Shown: positions 39,915 to 48,652 of the stretch, one piece after another
Numbering within the stretch: position 1 is the stretch's first letter
Layout: each line of letters begins with the position of its first letter
Source: Aeromicrobium choanae
Lineage (GTDB): Bacteria; Actinomycetota; Actinomycetes; Propionibacteriales; Nocardioidaceae
DNA: 64,000 nt
Direction: 5' to 3'
Assembly (NCBI RefSeq): GCF_900167475.1
Contig: NZ_LT796768.1
Span: 2,666,001 to 2,730,000 of the forward strand
Notes under the pieces: generated by a model
Seen by the model: the letters and a program-made list of their open reading frames with translations, nothing else
The model's database searches: none
Told to the model about the DNA's origin: nothing
Program-made: the position numbers and the translations under genes

Positions 39915-42059
39915 ATGAAACGGCCTGCCCGCCTGGGGCGCCTTGTTCCCGTCGTGTTCTCGAACGTTCTTCTCGCAACGGTGTTCTTGATAGGACCCGG
40001 CGTCACCGCGCCGGCCTCGGCAGCGGCCACGCCGAAGATCATGGTGGTCGGCGACTCGATCTCGCAGGGCCTAGAGGGTGACTACACCTGGCGGTACCGA
40101 CTGGCGGAGAGTCTGTCGTCGCGTGGACAGGCTGCCGACTTCGTCGGACCGTGGTCAGGCACGTTGGTGACCAATCAGACGAAGAGTCACAACGGCGCCT
40201 ACCGTCCGGGCATCAGCTTCGACAGCGCCAATCTCGCGCAGTGGGGCTGGCAGGTGCATCAGGCGAAGGACGTCATTGGAGAGAACGTCGCCACATACGC
40301 GCCCGACTACCTCCTCATCGAGCTGGGATTCAACGACATCGCTTGGGGAGTGAACGGGCCGGCAGGCGTCCTGCAAGACCTGGAGTGGTTGATTTACAAC
40401 GCCAGGGAGAAGAACCCGTACGTGAAGATCCTGGTGGCGAACGTGCCGCAACGTACGGCTCTGTCGAACCTGCCTGAACTCCCCGGCCTCATCAGCGACT
40501 ACAACGCCCGGCTGCGTGCCCGAGTGCCCGCCCTGAACAACGCAATCTCGCCGGTCACCTTCGTGGACATAGACGGGCCGCTGGACGCCGCGACGCACAG
40601 CTACGACGGGCTCCATCCGAACGTGCGGGGCGAGTTCGTGATCGCCAAGGCGTTCGCCGACGCGCTGGCGGGTCATGGCGTGGGCAAGCCCTTCGGAGCG
40701 CTGCCGGCCAGCTATCCATCAAACTTGACGCCGGCAGCCCCGGCGAGCATCACCGCCGTGCGCAGCGGAGAGGACATCAAGATCAGTTGGCCGCACGTCT
40801 TCGCCGCAGGCGGTTACGCCTTCTACAGCCGAGACGTCACGGCCGGGAAGCCGTTTGAGCGCGGCGTCTACGACATCAGCACGAACACCTGGACCGCTTC
40901 GCTCCTGCCCGCTGGACACAAGATGGAGTTCTACGTCCGAACCACCCGAGGCACGTACACGTCATCCAGCCAGTCACCGACGGCATCTGCGGTGGTCGCG
41001 CCCCTGCCGCCCGTCACCAACGTGAAGGCGACGGTTGATCCCAACAAGCCGTACGCCGTGAAGCTCACGTGGGATGCGGTCTCCGGGGCGAAGGATTACT
41101 CGGTCTACGCGGCGCCAGGCTGTGGCGACGTGCTTCCGCCCGAGAGGTCCGCCTACACGTTGCAGAAATGGGGACTCGGAAACACGACGACATGGACCCA
41201 GGAGTACGTCTTCGACGATTGCGTCAACTACGTCGTGCTGGCCTCGAGGAATGGCGGGGAGGGCGAGTGGTCACTCGTGTCCAGTGCGCGGGCGAGGCCG
41301 TACGAGGGGAACTACCTCCACGGGGTGGCGCGAAGCAGGTACTTCGACACGGAACCGGACCAGGTCGGTGTCGTGAAGGATCAGAAGGCTGAAACTCGCG
41401 TTGCTGCGGGCGAGGATCGGGGCATAGTCGTGGCACGAGGGTACATCCGGGGCAAGGACGCTGAGACTAACTCCATCGGCGACGGGAGGCAGTGGGATTC
41501 CAACCCCTACGCCTCCTCGAAGATTGGCGTCGCTTGGGACACGGCAACAGGTGAGATCGGTGTCTACGCTCATCGGTCTTGTGCGGTGGGTGGGTATCCG
41601 TTACTCAATATCGCCGCAGGTTGTCGATCAGCGCTACCCATCAAGTTCGTTGCGGATGCGAGCATCTACAAGGACTCGGACAAGTCGCGTTACACCTACG
41701 TATCCGTCCAGCGCCAGTCGTCCGGTGGGCTTCGGGCCACGGTCTCCGCAATGAACTCCTGGGAGGGCTTCGGCCCTTCACAGTTCGAGGTCGACTTCGG
41801 TCGCATCAATGCCACGTTTGTGCTCACGCCATCCGGAGCGACCTACCGTGCCACGCTAACCGGCGACAGGTTTCCGGCGTGGGAGTTCTACCGGTATGCG
41901 CGAACCGAGCCTGCACCCTTGGGGGAAAGGGGCGTGGCGAGGACCATCGGTACTCGGGACCAGACCGCGAAAGGAGATCTCAAGGGCAGCCCAAGTACGT
42001 GCGTAAGCCCAGCGGCGGAGAAGGGTCTCGAGGCGCCGCCGCACCCCATGGCCTGTTGA
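39915..42059 (+). CDS. Secreted SGNH hydrolase with fibronectin type III domains, lower GC
   Basis: The 714-residue precursor has a signal peptide (about 1-37, ending in ASAAA), then an SGNH/GDSL esterase domain (about 40-255) with block I GDSIS (46-50, nucleophile S48), GFND at 138-141 and DGLHPN with D231 and H234. Two FnIII-like domains follow (about 265-450). The rest (about 460-690) is a beta-rich region I do not recognise. The last ~45 residues are low-complexity. Base composition is clearly lower in GC than neighbours (for example 32 of 60 G+C in 41641-41700), and it interrupts a coaD-to-rpmF region that is otherwise conserved, so horizontal gain is likely. An extracellular esterase or deacetylase acting on polysaccharide is plausible. 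Confidence 0.8.
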   Translation: MKRPARLGRLVPVVFSNVLLATVFLIGPGVTAPASAAATPKIMVVGDSISQGLEGDYTWRYRLAESLSSRGQAADFVGPWSGTLVTNQTKSHNGAYRPGISFDSANLAQWGWQVHQAKDVIGENVATYAPDYLLIELGFNDIAWGVNGPAGVLQDLEWLIYNAREKNPYVKILVANVPQRTALSNLPELPGLISDYNARLRARVPALNNAISPVTFVDIDGPLDAATHSYDGLHPNVRGEFVIAKAFADALAGHGVGKPFGALPASYPSNLTPAAPASITAVRSGEDIKISWPHVFAAGGYAFYSRDVTAGKPFERGVYDISTNTWTASLLPAGHKMEFYVRTTRGTYTSSSQSPTASAVVAPLPPVTNVKATVDPNKPYAVKLTWDAVSGAKDYSVYAAPGCGDVLPPERSAYTLQKWGLGNTTTWTQEYVFDDCVNYVVLASRNGGEGEWSLVSSARARPYEGNYLHGVARSRYFDTEPDQVGVVKDQKAETRVAAGEDRGIVVARGYIRGKDAETNSIGDGRQWDSNPYASSKIGVAWDTATGEIGVYAHRSCAVGGYPLLNIAAGCRSALPIKFVADASIYKDSDKSRYTYVSVQRQSSGGLRATVSAMNSWEGFGPSQFEVDFGRINATFVLTPSGATYRATLTGDRFPAWEFYRYARTEPAPLGERGVARTIGTRDQTAKGDLKGSPSTCVSPAAEKGLEAPPHPMAC

Positions 42060-42120
42060 GCCGCATCCTTGAGTGCGCCTCGCGCGGGACCGCGATTGGC
42101 CTCCCCGTGGCCGCCCGGGG

Positions 42121-42126
42121 TAAGAT
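42121..42126 (+). promoter_or_regulatory. Candidate -10 (TAAGAT) of the yceD-rpmF-rnc-mutM cluster
   Basis: TAAGAT at 42121-42126 in the 124-base gap after the SGNH gene, with no good -35 at 17 bases. The next gene starts at GTG 42184. The rest of this gap shows nothing else. Confidence 0.35.
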
Positions 42127-42183
42127 CGACGCTGGCCCGTTTGCTGGCCGTGGTTCTTTGGTGCACTCGATGAGGGGTTTGAC

Positions 42184-42702
42184 GTGACTTCCCGACCGTT
42201 CGTGTTCGACACCCAGGTGTTCGGACGTCGACCCGGTGCGGAGAAGTCGTACGATCTCGACCTCGAGGCACCCGCGGATCTCGGTCTTCCGGTCTTCGGT
42301 GTTCCCGAGGGCTCGCCCATCGGTCTGGAGCTTCGGCTCGAGGCAGTGATGGACGGTGTTCTCGCCACCGGAACCGCCTCGGTCCACGCCGTCGGCGAGT
42401 GTGTGCGCTGCTTGAGGGACGTCGAAGAGGATTTCGACTGCGACTTCCAGGAGCTCTACCTCTACGAGGACGCGGGCGAGGACGAACTGGCCCTCGAGGA
42501 CGAGTATCTGGACCTCGAGCCCGTCCTGCGGGACGCGGTGGTGCTCGCACTGCCGCACAACCCGTTGTGTGATCCGGACTGTCCGGGACTGTGCCCCGAT
42601 TGTGGGGCCCGGCTCGCGGACGATCCCGATCACACACACGGTGACGCGATCGACCCGAGATGGTCGGCGCTGACCCACCTGACCGAACGACCTGAGGAGT
42701 AA
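42184..42702 (+). CDS. YceD/DUF177 family protein
   Basis: A 172-residue protein of the YceD family, which pairs with rpmF across bacteria and is linked to 23S rRNA processing or ribosome assembly (exact role unsettled). It has the CVRCLRDVEEDFDCDFQELYLY segment and a C-terminal CDPDCPGLCPDCGARL zinc-ribbon-like motif, both typical, with an acidic middle. rpmF begins two bases after the stop. Confidence 0.92.
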   Translation: MTSRPFVFDTQVFGRRPGAEKSYDLDLEAPADLGLPVFGVPEGSPIGLELRLEAVMDGVLATGTASVHAVGECVRCLRDVEEDFDCDFQELYLYEDAGEDELALEDEYLDLEPVLRDAVVLALPHNPLCDPDCPGLCPDCGARLADDPDHTHGDAIDPRWSALTHLTERPEE

Positions 42703-42704
42703 CC

Positions 42705-42890
42705 GTGGCCGTCCCGAAGCGGAAGATGTCGCGCAGCAACACCCGGCACCGCCGTTCTGCGTGGAAGACGACGGCTGTCGCCACCGTCGACTGCGCGAAC
42801 CCGGCATGCAACGGCAAGGTGATTTCCCACCGTGCCTGCGCCGAGTGCGGCCAGTACGGCGCGCGCGGTGAGCGTCGTCAGGTCCTCTGA
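42705..42890 (+). CDS. rpmF: 50S ribosomal protein L32
   Basis: A 61-residue large-subunit protein starting AVPKRKMSRSNTRHRRS, the invariant L32 N-terminus, with a zinc ribbon of four cysteines (DCANPAC and CAECG). It is the Cys-plus, zinc-binding form. It is co-directional with the YceD-like gene and with rnc, in the usual yceD-rpmF-rnc order. Confidence 0.96.
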   Translation: MAVPKRKMSRSNTRHRRSAWKTTAVATVDCANPACNGKVISHRACAECGQYGARGERRQVL

Positions 42891-42900
42891 CCTGCACGAC

Positions 42901-43626
42901 GTGCCCGAGCTCGCGGCACTGAGTGAGACGCTCGGGGTCCCCGATCTGGACCCCGAGCTCCTCACGCATGCCCTGACTCACCGTTCGTTCTCCTACGAGA
43001 ACGGCCAGATCCCGAACAACGAGCGCCTCGAGTTCCTCGGCGACTCGGTGCTCGGCCTCGTGGTCACCGAGACCCTGTTCCGTGGTCACCCCGACCTGCC
43101 CGAGGGCCAGCTGGCGAAGCTGCGCGCGGCGGTCGTCAGCGCGAAGGCGCTCGCCGAGGTCGCGCGCACCCTCGGCCTGGGCGACCACCTGCGCCTCGGT
43201 CGTGGCGAGGAGGCCTCGGGCGGCCGGAACAAGCCCTCGATCCTCTCCGACGCCATGGAGGCCGTGCTCGGCGCGGTCTTCGTCGAGTTCGGCATCGAGC
43301 GCGCCGCCGACGTCATCCACGCGATCTTCGACCCGGTGATCGCCGACGCCGCCCAGATGGGCGCCGGCCTCGACTGGAAGACCTCGCTGCAGGAGATCTC
43401 GGCGCTGCACGGACTCGGCGTGCCCGCCTACGTCCTCGAGGGCACCGGCCCCGATCACGACAAGACCTTCACGGCCTCCGTCGTGCTGGGCGCCGAGCGC
43501 TTCGACGGCGGCACCGGCCGCTCCAAGAAGGACGCCGAGCAGATGGTCGCCGAGATCGCGTGGCGTGCCATCAGCGCTCGCGCGGCCGATCCCGCCCCGA
43601 GCCCCGACGGTGCCCGAACTTCCTGA
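42901..43626 (+). CDS. rnc: Ribonuclease III
   Basis: A double-strand-specific endoribonuclease for rRNA and mRNA processing. The 241-residue product has the RNase III signature [14 protein letters not shown], the second catalytic region [16 protein letters not shown] and a C-terminal double-stranded RNA-binding domain (about 165-235) with [14 protein letters not shown]. No Shine-Dalgarno marks the start: GTG 42901 (ten bases after rpmF) is chosen because it gives the usual short N-terminus; GTG 42868, overlapping rpmF, is an alternative. Its end overlaps mutM by 17 bases. Confidence 0.94.
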   Translation: MPELAALSETLGVPDLDPELLTHALTHRSFSYENGQIPNNERLEFLGDSVLGLVVTETLFRGHPDLPEGQLAKLRAAVVSAKALAEVARTLGLGDHLRLGRGEEASGGRNKPSILSDAMEAVLGAVFVEFGIERAADVIHAIFDPVIADAAQMGAGLDWKTSLQEISALHGLGVPAYVLEGTGPDHDKTFTASVVLGAERFDGGTGRSKKDAEQMVAEIAWRAISARAADPAPSPDGARTS

Positions 43627-44455
43627 GGTCGAGGTCGTCCGGCGCGGCCTGGACGACCACGTGGTGGGCCGCACGATCACCGCGGTGGAGGTGCTGGACT
43701 CCCGCTCGGTGCGTCGCCACGGACCCGGTCCCTCCGACTTCGTCGCCCGCCTCGTCTCCCGCCGGGTCGAGTCGGCCCACCGCCGCGGCAAGTACCTGTG
43801 GCTGGCGCTCGACGACGGCTCCAGCATCCTGACCCACCTCGGGATGAGCGGACAGGCCCTCATCGCCGATCCCGACGCCCCTGCGCCTCGCCACCTGCGG
43901 ATCACCCTCGACCTCGACGACGGACGTCAGCTGCGCTTCGCCGACCAGCGGATCTTCGGCGGCATGGCGGTCAGCGAGACCGATCCGCCCACTGAGATCG
44001 CCCACATCGCGCTCGACCCGCTGGATCCCGCGTTCGACGACGCGGCGTTCGTCGCCCGCCTGCGACGGCGCCAGACCGGCGTGAAGCGCGCCCTGCTCGA
44101 CCAGGGCCTGGTGTCGGGCGTGGGCAACATCTACGCGGACGAGGCGCTCTGGCGCGCCCGCCTGCACTACGCGCGCAACACGAAGGGGCTGCGGATCGCC
44201 GAGGCCACCGACCTGATCGGCCACGTGCGCGACGTGATGTCGCAGGCGCTCGAGCAGGGTGGCACGTCGTTCGACGCGCTCTACGTGAACGTCAACGGTC
44301 AGAGCGGCTACTTCGACCGCTCGCTGAACGCGTACGGCCAGGAGGGGCGGCCCTGCGACCGCTGCGGTGACCTCATCGTGCGCGAGCCGTTCATGAACCG
44401 CTCGTCCTACCGGTGCCCCACGTGCCAGCCGCGGCCCCGCAACGGTCGCTGGTGA
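43610..44455 (+). CDS. mutM: Formamidopyrimidine-DNA glycosylase (Fpg/MutM)
   Basis: Excises 8-oxoguanine and formamidopyrimidines and nicks the AP site. The 281-residue product begins [13 protein letters not shown], so after Met removal the catalytic proline and glutamate are in place. [19 protein letters not shown] carries the helix-two-turn-helix, and the C-terminal CxxC zinc finger is CDRCGD with RCPTCQ. The GTG at 43610 is fixed by the PELPE start. It follows rnc with a 17-base overlap, as commonly found. Confidence 0.95.
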   Translation: MPELPEVEVVRRGLDDHVVGRTITAVEVLDSRSVRRHGPGPSDFVARLVSRRVESAHRRGKYLWLALDDGSSILTHLGMSGQALIADPDAPAPRHLRITLDLDDGRQLRFADQRIFGGMAVSETDPPTEIAHIALDPLDPAFDDAAFVARLRRRQTGVKRALLDQGLVSGVGNIYADEALWRARLHYARNTKGLRIAEATDLIGHVRDVMSQALEQGGTSFDALYVNVNGQSGYFDRSLNAYGQEGRPCDRCGDLIVREPFMNRSSYRCPTCQPRPRNGRW

Positions 44456-44478
44456 GCCCCGGGATGCGCGCGGCTCGC

Positions 44479-44490
44479 TAGGGTGACCGC
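44479..44490 (+). promoter_or_regulatory. -10 element of a leaderless transcript (TAGGGT)
   Basis: TAGGGT at 44479-44484, six bases, then GTG 44491 of dgt. Confidence 0.6.
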
Positions 44491-45699
44491 GTGGACCGGT
44501 ACGGGAGCGAGGCGCGCGAGCGGGTCGTGCCCGAGCCGCCGAAGCGCTCCGGGCGCACCTCGTTCGAGCGCGACCGTGCCCGGATCCTGCACTCCTCCGC
44601 CCTGCGGCGCCTGGCCGGCAAGACGCAGGTCATGGGAGCCGGCACCGACGACTTCGTCCGCAACCGGCTGACCCACTCGCTCGAGGTGGCCCAGGTCGCC
44701 CGCGAGCTCGGCAAGAGCCTGGGCTGCGACCCCGAGATCGTCGACTCAGCCGCGCTGTCGCACGACCTCGGGCACCCGCCGTTCGGGCACAACGGCGAGA
44801 CGGCACTGAACGAGGTGGCCGCCTCCATCGGCGGCTTCGAGGGCAACGCCCAGACGCTGCGCATCCTGTCGCGGCTCGAGGCCAAGACCTTCGACGCCCG
44901 GGGCCGCAGCGTGGGCCTCAACCTGACCCGCGCGACGTTGTCCTCGTGCGTGAAGTACCCGTGGCGCCGCGGCGAGCGGGACACCCCGAAGTTCGGCGTC
45001 TACGAGGACGACCTGCGCGTGTTCGAGTGGCTCGACATGCAGGGCCGGCTGACGATCGAGGCGCAGGTCATGGACCTGTCGGACGACATCGCCTACTCCG
45101 TCCACGACGTGGAGGACGGGGTCGTCGGCGGCTGGTTCAGCCTCGTCGGCGACCTCGACACCCCGGGATCGTGGCGCGTGGCGCGTGACTGGTACGACGC
45201 GACCGCCAGCGACGACCGCCTGGGCGCGGCGCTGGAGCGGCTGCGCGCGCTGCCGGAGTGGCCGGTGTCGGCGTTCACCGCCGACCGGTCGTCCCAGGCG
45301 GTGCTCAAGAGCCTGACCAGCGCCCTCATCGGCCGGTTCGCCGGTGCCGCCTACGAGGCCACGGTGCAGCGGTGGGGGACCGGTCCGCTGGTCCGCTACG
45401 CGGGCGAGCTCGAGGTGCCTCGGGACACCCTCGACGAGATCAACGTGCTGAAGTCGCTCGCGGCCCACCACGTCATGCGGGCCGACCCGCGCGTGCGCGA
45501 CCTCGCCCAGCAGCGCGACCTGCTGCACGGGCTGGTGGCCCACCTGCGACTCAAGGGCGAGGGCGAGCTGGAGCCGGAGTTCGCCGCCGACTTCCGGGCC
45601 GCCGCCGACGACGCCCAGCGCCTGCGCGTGATCGTCGACCAGGTGGCCAGCCTCACCGACGCCTCGGCGCACGCCTGGGCCCGCCGGCTCCTCGGCTGA
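44491..45699 (+). CDS. dgt: dGTPase-like deoxynucleoside triphosphate triphosphohydrolase
   Basis: An HD-superfamily hydrolase of 402 residues that releases tripolyphosphate from dGTP (or other dNTPs) and so tunes nucleotide pools. The metal-binding HD residues appear in NRLTHSLEVAQ and AALSHDLGHPPFGHNGE, with a DLSDDIAYSVHDVEDG segment further on. The N-terminus (SSALRRLAGKTQV) is also typical. It lies directly before dnaG, an arrangement common in actinobacteria, suggesting a replication-linked role. Confidence 0.94.
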   Translation: MDRYGSEARERVVPEPPKRSGRTSFERDRARILHSSALRRLAGKTQVMGAGTDDFVRNRLTHSLEVAQVARELGKSLGCDPEIVDSAALSHDLGHPPFGHNGETALNEVAASIGGFEGNAQTLRILSRLEAKTFDARGRSVGLNLTRATLSSCVKYPWRRGERDTPKFGVYEDDLRVFEWLDMQGRLTIEAQVMDLSDDIAYSVHDVEDGVVGGWFSLVGDLDTPGSWRVARDWYDATASDDRLGAALERLRALPEWPVSAFTADRSSQAVLKSLTSALIGRFAGAAYEATVQRWGTGPLVRYAGELEVPRDTLDEINVLKSLAAHHVMRADPRVRDLAQQRDLLHGLVAHLRLKGEGELEPEFAADFRAAADDAQRLRVIVDQVASLTDASAHAWARRLLG

Positions 45700-45718
45700 C
45701 CGCCTGGGGGAGACGACC

Positions 45719-45730
45719 CGTATCGAGATC
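45719..45730 (+). repeat. Fragment of the dispersed palindromic repeat
   Basis: CGTATCGAGATC, identical to the right-hand end of the elements at 15445-15544 and 19853-20239, sits in the dgt-dnaG gap. Only the outer end is recognisable. Confidence 0.4.
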
Positions 45731-45749
45731 GGGCGTGGGTCGCAGCACC

Positions 45750-45761
45750 TAGGATGACCTC
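45750..45761 (+). promoter_or_regulatory. -10 element of a leaderless transcript (TAGGAT)
   Basis: TAGGAT at 45750-45755, six bases, then ATG 45762 of dnaG. Confidence 0.6.
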
Positions 45762-47645
45762 ATGGCGCGCATCAAGGACGAGGACATCCAACTCGTCCGT
45801 GAGCGGGTCCGCATCGACGAGGTCGTCGAGCAGTACGTCACGTTGAAGAACGCGGGCGGCGGGGCGCGCAAGGGCCTGTGCCCCTTCCACGACGAGAAGA
45901 GTCCGTCGTTCAACGTCCGCCCGGCCCAGGGCTTCTACCACTGCTTCGGCTGCTCGGCCGGCGGCGACGCGATCAAGTTCCTCATGGAGATCGAGGGCCT
46001 GTCCTTCGCCGAGTCGGTCGAGCGGCTGGCCGACAAGTACGGCGTCCAGCTGCGCTACGAGGAGACCGGCGCCCCCACGGGCCCCCGGCGCGATCCCGGC
46101 CAGCGCCAGCGGCTCCTGCTGGCCCACAAGGCCGCCGAGCGCTTCTACGCGGAGCAGCTGATGTCCTCGAGCGAGGCGGTACCCGGCCGTCGCCTGCTCA
46201 CCGATCGTGGCTTCGACCAGGCCGCGGCCGAGGTCTTCAGCATGGGGTGGGCCCCGAGGTCCGGTGAGGCGCTCGTCGCGCACCTGAAGGCGAAGGGGTT
46301 CGCCGAGGACGAGCTCATCGTCGGCGGCCTCGCCCGGCGTTCCGCCCGCGGCCTGTACGACGCGTTCCAGGGGCGCCTGCTGTGGCCGATCAAGGAGATC
46401 TCGGGCGAGGTCATCGGCTTCGGCGCCCGGCGCATGTTCGACGACGACTTCATGAAGGGCAAGTACGTCAACACGTCCGAGACGCCCCTCTACAAGAAGA
46501 CGCAGGTCCTCTACGGGATCGACCTGGCCCGCGACCCGATCCGCAAGGAGAGCCAGGCCGTGGTCGTCGAGGGGTACACCGACGTGATGGCGTGCCACCA
46601 GGCCGGCGTGCTCACCGCGGTGGCCACGTGCGGCACGGCGTTCGGCGAGGGGCACGCCCGGGTCCTGCGGCGGCTCATGCTCGACCACGACGCCTTCCAC
46701 GGCGAGGTCATCTTCACGTTCGACGGCGACGAGGCCGGCCAGCGGGCCGCGCTGAAGGCCTTCGAGGGCGACCAGGAGTTCGTCGGCCAGACCTATGCCG
46801 CGGTGGAGGAGCGGGGAATGGACCCGTGCGACCTGCGGCTCGCCGACGGCGACGCGGCGGTCCGCGACCTCATCGGCTCGCGCATCCCGCTCTACCGCTT
46901 CGTGCTGGACAACACCCTCGAGCGGTACGACCTCGATCGCGGCGACCAGCGGATCGACGCGGTCCGCGAGGCGGTGCGCCTCGCCTCGGCCGTGCGAGAC
47001 ACCTCCAAGGTCGACGAGTTCCTGCGTGAGATCGCCAACAGGGCCGGCGTCGACATCGACCTCGTGCACTCCGAGCACCGCAAGGCGGCCGGCCAGAAGC
47101 CCGCCCCGGCCCGGGCCCAGCGCGGTGCCGCCGAGCCCGAGCCGCCGCGCGCCGAGCCGACGGTGTTCGCCAGCTTCGGCGCGCCCCAGTTCGGCGACGA
47201 GCGCGAGGCGCTGAAGGCGCTCGCCCAGTACCCGCACGTGGCCCGCACGGTGGCGGCCGACCTCACCGACGACGACTTCGTGCACCCCGTGGCTCGCGAG
47301 ATCTGGCGGCACATGGTGGCGCAGGGGCTGCCCGAGCAGGCCGACTCCGGGTGGCTGCCGGCGGTGGCCGACTCGCTGCCCGGCGACGACCTGCGCCGCG
47401 TGCTCGGCGTCGCGGCCGTCGAGCCCATGCACGCCTCCGAGCAGGGCGCGGTCTCGGTGGTGCCGGCCGTCCTGGCGCGCCTCCAGGAGCTCTCGCTGGC
47501 CCGGCAGATCGGCGACGTGAAGTCGCGCCTGCAGCGCACCGAGCCCACCGCGCCGGAGTACGCCGAGGTGTTCGGCCGGCTGGTCGAGCTCGAGCAGCGT
47601 CGTCGCAGCCTGCGCGAGCGCGCCCTCGGCGCCATGGCTCCCTGA
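45762..47645 (+). CDS. dnaG: DNA primase
   Basis: Synthesises RNA primers at the replication fork. The 627-residue product has the N-terminal zinc ribbon (GLCPFHDEKSPSF and FYHCFGCSAGGD), the RNA polymerase domain with FQGRLLWPIKEISGEVIGFGAR and the TOPRIM acidic motifs VVEGYTDVMA and TFDGDEAGQ, then a variable linker (about 440-475) and a C-terminal helical domain (about 480-620) for DnaB contact. All catalytic acidic residues are kept. It follows dgt and has its own leaderless-type promoter. Confidence 0.95.
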   Translation: MARIKDEDIQLVRERVRIDEVVEQYVTLKNAGGGARKGLCPFHDEKSPSFNVRPAQGFYHCFGCSAGGDAIKFLMEIEGLSFAESVERLADKYGVQLRYEETGAPTGPRRDPGQRQRLLLAHKAAERFYAEQLMSSSEAVPGRRLLTDRGFDQAAAEVFSMGWAPRSGEALVAHLKAKGFAEDELIVGGLARRSARGLYDAFQGRLLWPIKEISGEVIGFGARRMFDDDFMKGKYVNTSETPLYKKTQVLYGIDLARDPIRKESQAVVVEGYTDVMACHQAGVLTAVATCGTAFGEGHARVLRRLMLDHDAFHGEVIFTFDGDEAGQRAALKAFEGDQEFVGQTYAAVEERGMDPCDLRLADGDAAVRDLIGSRIPLYRFVLDNTLERYDLDRGDQRIDAVREAVRLASAVRDTSKVDEFLREIANRAGVDIDLVHSEHRKAAGQKPAPARAQRGAAEPEPPRAEPTVFASFGAPQFGDEREALKALAQYPHVARTVAADLTDDDFVHPVAREIWRHMVAQGLPEQADSGWLPAVADSLPGDDLRRVLGVAAVEPMHASEQGAVSVVPAVLARLQELSLARQIGDVKSRLQRTEPTAPEYAEVFGRLVELEQRRRSLRERALGAMAP

Positions 47646-47664
47646 GCCGCTGCCCGATACCCCG

Positions 47665-47693
47665 CGAGTTGGCGCAAAGTCGCCCGCCACTCG
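47665..47693 (+). repeat. Hairpin after dnaG, REP-like or terminator
   Basis: CGAGTTGGCG (47665-47674) pairs with CGCCACTCG (47685-47693) except for one bulged T, with a CAAAGTCGCC loop. It lies 19 bases after the dnaG stop. No T-run follows, so it may be a dispersed palindrome rather than a terminator. The remaining gap up to 47822 shows nothing recognisable. Confidence 0.45.
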
Positions 47694-47822
47694 GCGTGAG
47701 GGTGCGGGGGTCGGTGAGGGCGGGACAGGTCGCCGGTGCTCGGGGCCCTGTGGGTGAGCGGCGCGTCGTCCACAGCGCGCTCCGCGCCCCTGTCGCGGGG
47801 CCGCGCCGACCGGGAGGTTGGG

Positions 47823-48425
47823 GTGGTGTCGCCCTTCGTGCTCCATGCCCTGGCCCAGGTCCCGATCCCCGCGGACGCCGAACGGATGCTGGCGCGTGCC
47901 GCCACGGCCGGTGATCGCGCCGCGCGCGAGGAGCTGATCTGCGCCGGGCTGCGCAACGTCGCCCTGCACGCGCTACGCCTGGGGCACCGGGGCGAGGGGC
48001 TCGACGAGGCCGTCGCGGCCGGGGCCGAGGCGCTCATCCTCGCCGTCGACCGCTTCGATCCCGACCGCGGCACGCGCCTGTCGACGTACGCCTGGAGCTG
48101 GATCGCTCGGGCCATGACGCCCGGCCGAGAGACACCCACCGTCGAGCACCGCACCACCTCCGCGAGTGGGAGCGACCTGCTCGACGACCTGCCCGAACAC
48201 CTCGCCGCAGTGGCCGGATTGCGGTACGGACTGCTGTGCGAGGACGGCGTCGGACTCACGATCGACGAGGTCGCCGAGCACCTCGGGTTGACCCGCTGGC
48301 AGGTCCGCGATCGGGAGGGGAGGGCCCTTTCGCATCTGCGTGGACGACTTGCTAGAGTTGGTCGCCGTGCTCCTCTTGGGGAGCCGATCCCCCGTAGCTC
48401 AATTGGCAGAGCATTCGACTGTTAA
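47823..48425 (+). CDS. Short sigma-70-like protein, reading frame runs into tRNA-Asn
   Basis: The 200-residue product has a sigma region-2-like stretch (about 30-98): an alanine-rich helix, then AVDRFDPDRGTRLSTYAWSWIARAM, which parallels the core-binding/-10 recognition segment of sigma-70 (FSTYA-WWIRQA type). A region-4-like helix-turn-helix follows (about 144-175, LTIDEVAEHLGLTRWQVRDREGRALSHLR). Regions 1 and 3 are absent and the linker is short. GGGAGG at 47811-47816 supports GTG 47823 or 47826. The frame has no stop before tRNA-Asn; its last 12 codons lie within the tRNA gene and the stop is TAA in the anticodon loop. It could be a divergent sigma, a decaying paralogue, or a regulator. 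Confidence 0.7.
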   Translation: MVSPFVLHALAQVPIPADAERMLARAATAGDRAAREELICAGLRNVALHALRLGHRGEGLDEAVAAGAEALILAVDRFDPDRGTRLSTYAWSWIARAMTPGRETPTVEHRTTSASGSDLLDDLPEHLAAVAGLRYGLLCEDGVGLTIDEVAEHLGLTRWQVRDREGRALSHLRGRLARVGRRAPLGEPIPRSSIGRAFDC

Positions 48426-48460
48426 TCGAAGGGTTATTGGTTCGAGTCCAATCGGGGGAG
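48388..48460 (+). tRNA. tRNA-Asn (GTT)
   Basis: A complete 73-base cloverleaf: acceptor TCCCCCG (48388-48394) with CGGGGGA (48453-48459), D-arm GCTC/GAGC, anticodon stem TTCGA/TCGAA around loop CTGTTAA with anticodon GTT at 48421-48423, T-arm ATTGG-TTCGAGT-CCAAT, discriminator G. CCA is not encoded. It overlaps the 3' end of the sigma-like gene. Confidence 0.97.
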
Positions 48461-48466
48461 CGCGAG

Positions 48467-48506
48467 AGGCCCGGTTCTCACTCGGATACGAGTGAGGACC
48501 GGGCCT
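48467..48506 (+). terminator. Strong intrinsic terminator after tRNA-Asn
   Basis: An 18-bp stem (48467-48484 with 48489-48506, one G-U pair) and a GATA loop are followed by TCTTCCTTGT. It separates tRNA-Asn from tRNA-Met. Confidence 0.9.
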
Positions 48507-48550
48507 TCTTCCTTGTCCGGGCGGGTGAACTTGTACGCTCGGACGGCGAC

Positions 48551-48624
48551 GGGGAGGTAGCTCAGCCGGTCAGAGCAGAGGACTCATAATCCTTGGGTCG
48601 TGGGTTCGAGCCCCACCCTCCCTA
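48551..48624 (+). tRNA. tRNA-Met (CAT)
   Basis: Acceptor GGGGAGG (48551-48557) with CCTCCCT (48617-48623, G-U at the outer pair), D-arm GCTC/GAGC, anticodon stem GAGGA/TCCTT and loop CTCATAA with CAT at 48585-48587, T-arm GTGGG-TTCGAGC-CCCAC, discriminator A. The 5' base pair argues against the initiator. A lysidine-modified tRNA-Ile2 also carries CAT and cannot be ruled out by eye. Confidence 0.9.
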
Positions 48625-48652
48625 CTTCGGCAGCGAGCGGAGAGGTGGAGCG

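Noticed and set aside
48388..48460. Tail of the sigma-like protein as evidence against tRNA-Asn
   Set aside because: The cloverleaf is complete with all stems paired, so the tRNA is certain; the protein tail is the doubtful part.
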